Of a stretch of 64,000 nt of DNA, positions 61,348-64,000 are shown piece after piece. Within the stretch, counting starts at the first letter, position 1; the number at the start of each line of letters is the position of its first letter. The notes under the pieces are model-generated. The model was not told the origin of the DNA, did no database searches, and saw only the letters and a program-made list of their open reading frames with translations. The translations under genes and the position numbers were made by a program. Source of the stretch: Flavilitoribacter nigricans DSM 23189 = NBRC 102662 (GTDB lineage Bacteria; Bacteroidota; Bacteroidia; Chitinophagales; Saprospiraceae); NCBI RefSeq assembly GCF_002646595.1, contig NZ_PDUD01000020.1, positions 62,001 to 126,000 on the forward strand. Reading direction: 5' to 3'.

Positions 61348-62130
61348 ATGAAACAGGAAGTCGCATATTGGAGATCGACGCGAAACGTTTTCCGCGAGAT
61401 CGGAGAAGTTTCCCTCTTTGCCGGACGGTTTTTCCGGGAAGTCTGGCGTCCGCCTTACGAATTCCGGGAGTTCGTCCGACAATCTTATCTGATCGGATAC
61501 CAGTCTTTACCGCTGGTTGGAGTAACCGGTTTCATCATGGGACTGGTGCTGACCCTGCAAACGCGGCCGACGATGGTGAATTTCGGAGCGGAGGGGCTGA
61601 TGCCGTCAATGGTTGGTATCGCCATTATCCGGGAGATCGGTCCGGTGATCACGGCCCTGATCTGTGCCGGTAAGATCGGCTCGGGTATGGGTGCCGAATT
61701 GGGATCCATGAAAGTCACCGAGCAGATCGCGGCCATGGAAGTGTCCGGCACCAATCCTTTCAAATACCTGGTGGTGACCCGCATCCTGGCCTCGGTGGTC
61801 ATGCTGCCCTTACTGGTCATTATTGCCGATTCGATCGGTCTGGTCGGTTCCTCCCTGGTTGAATACGTGAAAGGAGATGTTTCCTTCCGCCTTTATTTCA
61901 CCAAAGTGTTCGATTCCCTGCAGTTCGGCGATCTGTTGCCGGCCACCATAAAATCCTTCTTTTTTGGATTTGCGATCGGCCTGGTCGGTTGCTACAAAGG
62001 GTATCATTCGCGGAAAGGAACTGCCGGTGTGGGCCGGGCGGCGAATGCGGCCGTAGTGGTGACGTCGATGCTGCTGTTCATCATTGACTTTATTGCCGTC
62101 CTGGTTGCGGATATTTTTTACAAATTGTAA
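61348..62130 (+). CDS. mlaE: MlaE-family ABC transporter permease
   Basis: The inner-membrane permease of an Mla-type phospholipid transport system. ATG 61348 gives 260 residues, the normal family length; an in-frame ATG 90 bases upstream would add a tail not seen in the family. Five or six hydrophobic segments are visible (LVGVTGFIMGLVLTLQ, IGPVITALICAGKIGSGMGAELG, ASVVMLPLLVIIADSIGL, SFFFGFAIGLVGCYKG, VVVTSMLLFIIDFIAVLV). The REIGPV and GAELGSMKVTEQIAAMEVSG segments are MlaE signatures. It is followed five bases later by the ATPase gene and then the MCE gene. Confidence 0.93.
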   Translation: MKQEVAYWRSTRNVFREIGEVSLFAGRFFREVWRPPYEFREFVRQSYLIGYQSLPLVGVTGFIMGLVLTLQTRPTMVNFGAEGLMPSMVGIAIIREIGPVITALICAGKIGSGMGAELGSMKVTEQIAAMEVSGTNPFKYLVVTRILASVVMLPLLVIIADSIGLVGSSLVEYVKGDVSFRLYFTKVFDSLQFGDLLPATIKSFFFGFAIGLVGCYKGYHSRKGTAGVGRAANAAVVVTSMLLFIIDFIAVLVADIFYKL

Positions 62131-62135
62131 ATGCA

Positions 62136-62912
62136 ATGAATGCCCCGATGCAAACAGTTGAAGAACGCCGGAAACGCGGCCCCCAAACGCCGCTGATCCG
62201 TTTACGCGATATCCATAAGGCCTTCGGTGATCACCAGGTGATCCGGGGCTTTGATCTGGAATTGTACGAAGGGGAAAACGTGGTGATCATTGGGAAATCC
62301 GGTTCCGGAAAATCTGTTCTTTTGAAATGTATCGTCCGCTTATTGCAGGCCGATAAGGGACAGATAGAAGTGCTCGGACACAATCTGGAAGCCATTGATC
62401 AATATTCCCTGGACCAGTTGCGGGTGGATGTAGGCTTCCTCTTTCAGGGAAGCGCACTTTACGACTCCATGACGGTACGCGAAAATCTGGAATTCCCGTT
62501 GCGCCGTCACCCGGAAAGAATGGGGGAGGAGGCCGAAGAAAAACTGATCCGCGAAGCCCTGGACAGTGTCGGACTGGGATCGGCCATTGATCTGATGCCG
62601 GAAGAACTCTCCGGCGGGATGAAGCGGCGGATCGCCCTGGCCAGGACCCTGATCCTGAAACCCAAGGTGATCCTCTACGACGAACCGACCAGTGGCCTGG
62701 ATCCGATCACGTCCAAAGAGATCATCCAGTTGATCATGGATATTCAGGAAAAATACAACACCGCTGCTCTGATCATCACCCACGATATGGACTGCGCCCG
62801 GGTAATTTCGAACCGGGTGGTTATTCTGGTAGAAGGCACCAATTACGCCGAGGGTACTTACGAAGAATTGTACCGGTCCGAAGATCCGAAAGTGCAGGCC
62901 TTTTTTAAATAG
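62136..62912 (+). CDS. mlaF: MlaF-family ABC transporter ATPase
   Basis: The 258-residue ATPase of the Mla system. Walker A GKSGSGKS at 53-60, signature LSGGMKRRIALARTL near 165, Walker B VILYDEPTSGLDP near 185, and H-loop ITHDMD near 220. The signature reads LSGGM rather than LSGGQ, a variation common in MlaF proteins. It is tightly linked to mlaE (five-base gap). Another start at 62148 is possible. Confidence 0.94.
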   Translation: MNAPMQTVEERRKRGPQTPLIRLRDIHKAFGDHQVIRGFDLELYEGENVVIIGKSGSGKSVLLKCIVRLLQADKGQIEVLGHNLEAIDQYSLDQLRVDVGFLFQGSALYDSMTVRENLEFPLRRHPERMGEEAEEKLIREALDSVGLGSAIDLMPEELSGGMKRRIALARTLILKPKVILYDEPTSGLDPITSKEIIQLIMDIQEKYNTAALIITHDMDCARVISNRVVILVEGTNYAEGTYEELYRSEDPKVQAFFK

Positions 62913-63015
62913 CCGGGTGATAAACGGAGCAGACAGCGTGCAAAGCATAATGCGGACAGCGCCTGAACATTAGCTTCCGGCCGTCGCATTTTTAGTTCAA
63001 TAAAATGGAAGCCCC

Positions 63016-64000
63016 ATGAGAAAGGAACATGTTAATACCTTCAAGCTGGGTCTGTTCGTCACTACGGCGGTAGTCCTTTTCGTGGTGGCGATCTACTTCA
63101 TCGGTAATGACCAGAATCTCTTTCAGCCCACCTTTCAACTCCACGCGGTATTCAACAATGCAGAAGGACTGCGGCCGGGCAATAATGTCCGGTATGCAGG
63201 TATCGATGCCGGTACGGTCAAGAAGATCCTGATCACTTCGGATTCTACGGTGACCGTGGTAATGTCCCTCCACCGGGAAATGCAAAATTATATTAAAAAG
63301 GATGCCGTTGCCAGTATCGGAAGTGATGGCCTGGTGGGCAACCGTATTCTGAATATCAGCCCGAAAAGTGTTGGTAATGGTGCGGCAGATCTGGTGGAAG
63401 ATCAGGATGTTATCCAATCGTACAGCCGGATCGCCACCGATGACATGCTGGAAGTGCTCGGCAAAACGAACGAGAACATCGCCTTGTTCTCGCTGCAACT
63501 GTTGAAGATCTCGGAAAAGATCAACAAGGGAAGCGGAACCATGAATATGCTGTTGCAGGATGAAAGCCTGGCGGCCGACCTGCGTCAGTCCGTGGCCAAT
63601 CTCAAATACACCACCTGGTCCCTCCGGGAAATGGGGTCGGAGATGCACAATTTGGTGGCCGGTCTGGAAGACGGGGACGGTTTGCTCCATCGCCTGTTGT
63701 ACGATACCACCATAATGGCCAATGTGGAAGGGGTTTCCCTGCGCATGGATAGCCTGTTGTCCCGCGACATCAGTCCGATCGTGGCTAATCTGGAAGATGC
63801 CTCCCGGAATATCGCCGGTTCGAGCCGTAGTGTCCAGTCCCTGCTGGAAAGTATCGAATCCGGAGAAGGGCCGATCGGTAGTCTCCTGCGCGATACCGTC
63901 ATGGACGCAGATCTGAAGGTCACCCTGGCTAATATTCAGGAAAGTTCGGAGCGATTCAAAGAAAACATGGAAGCTATGCGGCACAATTTTTTATTCCGGG
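63016..64000 (+). CDS. mlaD: MCE-domain (MlaD-type) lipid-transport protein, partial
   Basis: Starts at ATG 63016 and runs past the right edge, so 328 codons are seen. One N-terminal membrane helix (about 11-28: LGLFVTTAVVLFVVAIYFIG) anchors it in the inner membrane. The MCE domain follows (about 38-120, with LRPGNNVRYAGIDAGTVKKI and SIGSDGLVGNRIL). The rest is helical and likely forms the channel that spans the periplasm. It completes the mlaE-mlaF-mlaD operon; a 103-base gap separates it from the ATPase. Confidence 0.92.
   Translation, partial: MRKEHVNTFKLGLFVTTAVVLFVVAIYFIGNDQNLFQPTFQLHAVFNNAEGLRPGNNVRYAGIDAGTVKKILITSDSTVTVVMSLHREMQNYIKKDAVASIGSDGLVGNRILNISPKSVGNGAADLVEDQDVIQSYSRIATDDMLEVLGKTNENIALFSLQLLKISEKINKGSGTMNMLLQDESLAADLRQSVANLKYTTWSLREMGSEMHNLVAGLEDGDGLLHRLLYDTTIMANVEGVSLRMDSLLSRDISPIVANLEDASRNIAGSSRSVQSLLESIESGEGPIGSLLRDTVMDADLKVTLANIQESSERFKENMEAMRHNFLFR

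Overview
The window comes from a Bacteroidota chromosome. The evidence is a SusC/SusD pair, two hybrid two-component systems fused to AraC domains, a PorX-type regulator of type IX secretion, CoaX, DUF2480, and promoter boxes of the TAnnTTTG type. Moderate GC content and the abundance of secreted and lipoprotein sulfatases suggest a marine polysaccharide degrader, perhaps of the Saprospiria (Lewinella-like). The taxon is inference. No rRNA, tRNA or CRISPR array was found.

Layout. 1-6 kb: a secreted alpha/beta-hydrolase-like protein (cut by the window edge) that lacks the nucleophile serine, a TonB-dependent receptor, and a stand-alone TrpB2. 6-22.6 kb is mostly core genome: scpB-DUF2480, one sulfatase, purH, coaX followed by an outer-membrane protein and two paralogous Cys-containing repeat proteins, an HD hydrolase, porX, a VOC protein, an unknown protein, and a fused trehalose-phosphate synthase/phosphatase.

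22.9-60.4 kb is a large accessory region for a sulfated polysaccharide. It holds a first hybrid regulator; a plus-strand run of sulfatase, GH2, SusC, SusD, sulfatase fused to a GH43-like propeller, and sulfatase; a divergent block with a Nudix-type (NrtR/AraR-like) regulator and two DUF1680 (GH127-like) beta-L-arabinofuranosidases; two more sulfatases; a membrane-anchored patatin; a second hybrid regulator; a DyP peroxidase with a small unknown protein; and a final sulfatase. Seven sulfatases in the whole window, together with GH2, GH43-like and GH127-like enzymes, point to a sulfated glycan containing galactose- and arabinose-type sugars. SusC/D would import oligosaccharides, the lipoprotein and periplasmic enzymes would desulfate and trim them, and the regulators would sense the products. 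No sulfatase-maturing enzyme is in the window.

60.8-64 kb returns to core functions: a ribosome hibernation factor and an Mla-type lipid transport operon (permease, ATPase, MCE protein), cut at the right edge.

Most notable non-coding signals: two tandem 21-bp palindromes over the promoter of the Nudix regulator; a symmetric 163-bp palindromic element just upstream of the last sulfatase; two direct-repeat pairs with 21-bp spacing in the accessory region; and inverted copies of a G-rich repeat flanking the fusion sulfatase and its neighbour.
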